From contig NZ_CP092462.1 of the NCBI RefSeq assembly GCF_022387135.1, positions 1,612,001 to 1,676,000 on the forward strand: DNA of 64,000 nucleotides, read 5' to 3'. Positions within the stretch are counted from its first letter, which is position 1, and every line of letters begins with the position of its first letter. This document shows positions 62,560-64,000 of the stretch, in pieces. The notes under the pieces are model-generated. The model was not told where the DNA came from and did no database searches. It was given only the letters and a program-made list of their open reading frames with translations. Made by a program: the position numbers and the translations under genes. The DNA is from Comamonas sp. B21-038 (GTDB lineage: Bacteria; Pseudomonadota; Gammaproteobacteria; Burkholderiales; Burkholderiaceae_C).

Positions 62560-62932
62560 GACGGCTCCTTCTAGAGACAAATAGGCGCAGCGGATGCTGC
62601 CCGGGATGAATACGATCACCAGCGACAGCAACGTCTGCCGCAACTGCTATGCTGGTGAATTGTTTGCCAAAATTAACAGTTATTGCAAAGTAACGCTATA
62701 CGGGGTTTCAACAATCGTCGGTTCTTGTAGGTTTCAAAATTTCTTTTGTGGGATGTGGTATTAAAAATTGTTCAACGATTTTTGATTTCGATGGAACACG
62801 TCCATTATTTTTGCCGTCATAGTGTCATAGGGTTAATACTAGGTTTGCTGAGAAATCAGACAGCCCATGGGACGCCAAAGCATGACCTTAAGGCAGTCTT
62901 AAGAGCCCTCTAAAGCCTGGAAGTGCAGGCGC
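62560..62932. promoter_or_regulatory. A/T-rich regulatory interval upstream of dctP
   Basis: About 370 bases without a gene, clearly richer in A/T than the surroundings. It holds a 21-base near-palindrome AAAAATTGTT-C-AACGATTTTT (62763-62783, 9/10 symmetric), a direct repeat GTCATAG-T-GTCATAG (62816-62830) and CTTAAG twice (62897-62912). Promoter elements for dctP could not be fixed. Confidence 0.45.
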
Positions 62933-62970
62933 AAAAAAGCCACCACGGCGGCTGGAGCGCGGTGGTGGCT
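62933..62970 (-). terminator. Intrinsic terminator of the DUF2889 gene
   Basis: 9-bp stem AGCCACCAC/GTGGTGGCT followed on the minus strand by TTTTTT. It is 33 bases past the stop. Confidence 0.85.
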
Positions 62971-63002
62971 GGCGTGAGGCAGCAGTGCAGCAGGGCGGCG
63001 GT

Positions 63003-63632
63003 TCAGCCCTTGTTGGCGCTGTCGTCGGCAGGCTTGTCGGCGGGGTTGGCGCTAGTGGTTGCCACCGCTGCAGTGCCGGTGCTGCCTGGCTTGGGCGCTT
63101 GCCAGCCGATGAATTGGGGGTAGATGGTGGCGACCCCTTTGCCATTGAAATCCCAGCCTTTGCACTGCCCCAGATGGCGGGGTGGCTGGTCCGATTGGGG
63201 GCGCGCAAAGGCCTGGTTCACGCTCTGGAAGGCGGCAGTCGCCATGTTGAACAGCAGCTCGCGCATATGGGTGCAGCCCTCGATGTTGCCGAGGTTGGCT
63301 TCGATGGCCTTGCGCCAACCGCGCGCCATGCAGCACCCCACCATGCGTTGCATCGCGGGCAGGGCCAGCGGGCACTCGCCCAGCGGATGCGCATCCATCG
63401 CGACCTCGATCGCAACCACTGTAAGTGTTGTATCAATGGTACAGCGAATCCACATATGGTGAATGGGTTCTCCGGCCATGCGTTTGCGCTCGCCGGAGAG
63501 CACCAGGTCATAGGCCTTGGTATCCACCAGCTCGCCTTCGACATCCCAGAGCCCATCGGCGCGCTCGAAGCTGCGGTAACGCACATCGCGCAAATGTTTG
63601 GGGACTCGGTTGGGGACGGGAGACAAAGGCAT
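63003..63632 (-). CDS. DUF2889 protein
   Basis: 209 residues, DUF2889 family. VRYRSFERADGLWDVEGELV, GEPIHHMWIRCTIDTTLTVV and NIEGCTHMRELLFNMATAAF are the conserved blocks with invariant-looking Asp, His and Cys residues. The C-terminal 40 residues are Ala/Thr/Pro-rich and probably disordered. In other beta- and alphaproteobacteria these genes sit near aromatic or acyl-CoA catabolism; function unknown. Not in an operon here. Confidence 0.85.
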   Translation of the reverse strand: MPLSPVPNRVPKHLRDVRYRSFERADGLWDVEGELVDTKAYDLVLSGERKRMAGEPIHHMWIRCTIDTTLTVVAIEVAMDAHPLGECPLALPAMQRMVGCCMARGWRKAIEANLGNIEGCTHMRELLFNMATAAFQSVNQAFARPQSDQPPRHLGQCKGWDFNGKGVATIYPQFIGWQAPKPGSTGTAAVATTSANPADKPADDSANKG

Positions 63633-63805
63633 GGGAGAGGGTGTCGCGGTGGGATTGTTTTTTATGAATGACCCGGTTTGGTGCAGACGGCGCGGTATCG
63701 CTGCGCTGCCATGCCAACAGTGTTGATCACTATGCGGCTGTTGCTGCGGGCTGTCTGTGCAGCAGGTGACAGGGGGGCTGCCGGCTGCGCAGAGCCCTCT
63801 ATTGT
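63633..63805. other. Intergenic stretch between DUF2889 and the aldehyde dehydrogenase terminator
   Basis: No gene, repeat or confident promoter seen. ATTGT-AAAA-ACAAT at 63801-63814 belongs to the downstream terminator's T-tract. Confidence 0.5.
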
Positions 63806-63844
63806 AAAAACAATCGCGCCGCCGCTGCAGAGCAGGGGCGGCGC
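63806..63844 (-). terminator. Intrinsic terminator of the aldehyde dehydrogenase gene
   Basis: Stem GCGCCGCC/GGCGGCGC, then GATTGTTTTTAC on the minus strand. Confidence 0.8.
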
Positions 63845-63870
63845 TGTGGGGGAGGGCCTGCGAGCCGGTA

Positions 63871-64000
63871 TCAGCCGTGGCGGATGGCGACGGTCTTCAG
63901 CGTGGTAAAGCCATACAGCGCTTCAAAGCCCTTTTCGCGGCCGTGACCGCTGGCCTTGGTGCCGCCAAAGGGCAGCTCCACACCGCCGCCGGCGCCGTAG
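63871..64000 (-). CDS. Aldehyde dehydrogenase family protein, C-terminal fragment
   Basis: Only the last 42 residues lie in the window. ELPFGGTKASGHGREKG followed by FEALYGFTTLKTVAIRHG is the standard ALDH C-terminus (the PFGG-K-SG-GRE motif). The start and substrate specificity are outside. Stop TGA at 63873-63871, terminator downstream. Confidence 0.85.
   Translation of the reverse strand, partial: YGAGGGVELPFGGTKASGHGREKGFEALYGFTTLKTVAIRHG

Overview
This 64 kb window is chromosomal core sequence from a GC-rich (roughly 63-65% by eye) betaproteobacterium. I read it as Burkholderiales, family Comamonadaceae, most likely Comamonas or a close relative. The reasons are the gene complement (a CysI-DUF934-CysH-CysD-CysN sulfur operon without CysJ or CysC, DUF2889, DUF6630, fused SpmA-SpmB, CytX, TRAP transporters), the codon use, and a recurrent CTACAAT-type -10 box. 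I see no prophage, transposon, CRISPR array, rRNA, tRNA or plasmid functions. The genus is inference.

Layout. 1-4.5 kb: RND efflux operon (tetR-adaptor-permease, permease cut by the window edge). 4.6-13 kb: msrA, a Fur-family regulator, an EamA exporter, phosphomannomutase plus Kdo transferase (LPS), CytX, an RluA-type pseudouridine synthase and psd. 13.2-24 kb: an HPP-CBS membrane protein, lptFG facing pepA-holC-unknown, then metNI, a DUF6817-like protein and metQ. 23.7-38.8 kb: PP2C phosphatase, dinG, bamD, dnaE, clpS-clpA, cardiolipin synthase, sbcB, fused SpmAB. 39-48 kb: prpE, a PNPOx-like stress protein, an ABM monooxygenase, fdxA and the sulfate assimilation operon. 48-57 kb: mnmC, an M20 peptidase and a valine-catabolism group (mmsB, acyl-CoA dehydrogenase, mmsA) with two unrelated small genes between its members. 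56.5-64 kb: DUF6630, cycA, a LysR regulator, a TRAP transporter (dctPQM), DUF2889 and the 3' end of an aldehyde dehydrogenase gene.

Themes. Envelope building (LPS core, LPS export, outer-membrane assembly, phospholipids, efflux) and DNA replication and repair (dnaE, holC, dinG, sbcB) dominate. Amino-acid and sulfur metabolism form a second layer: methionine uptake, sulfate reduction, valine degradation, small amino-acid uptake.

No wholly new multi-gene system is evident. The best leads are regulatory. The metN and metQ promoters share an upstream box and core spacing base for base, and the predicted metN mRNA carries a terminator-like hairpin just before its start codon. Other leads: clpS appears frameshifted at its N-terminus; a Fur-family protein lacks the usual regulatory-metal histidines but has a dyad over its own -10; the sulfite reductase operon has DUF934 and a 7Fe ferredoxin instead of CysJ; several genes look leaderless.
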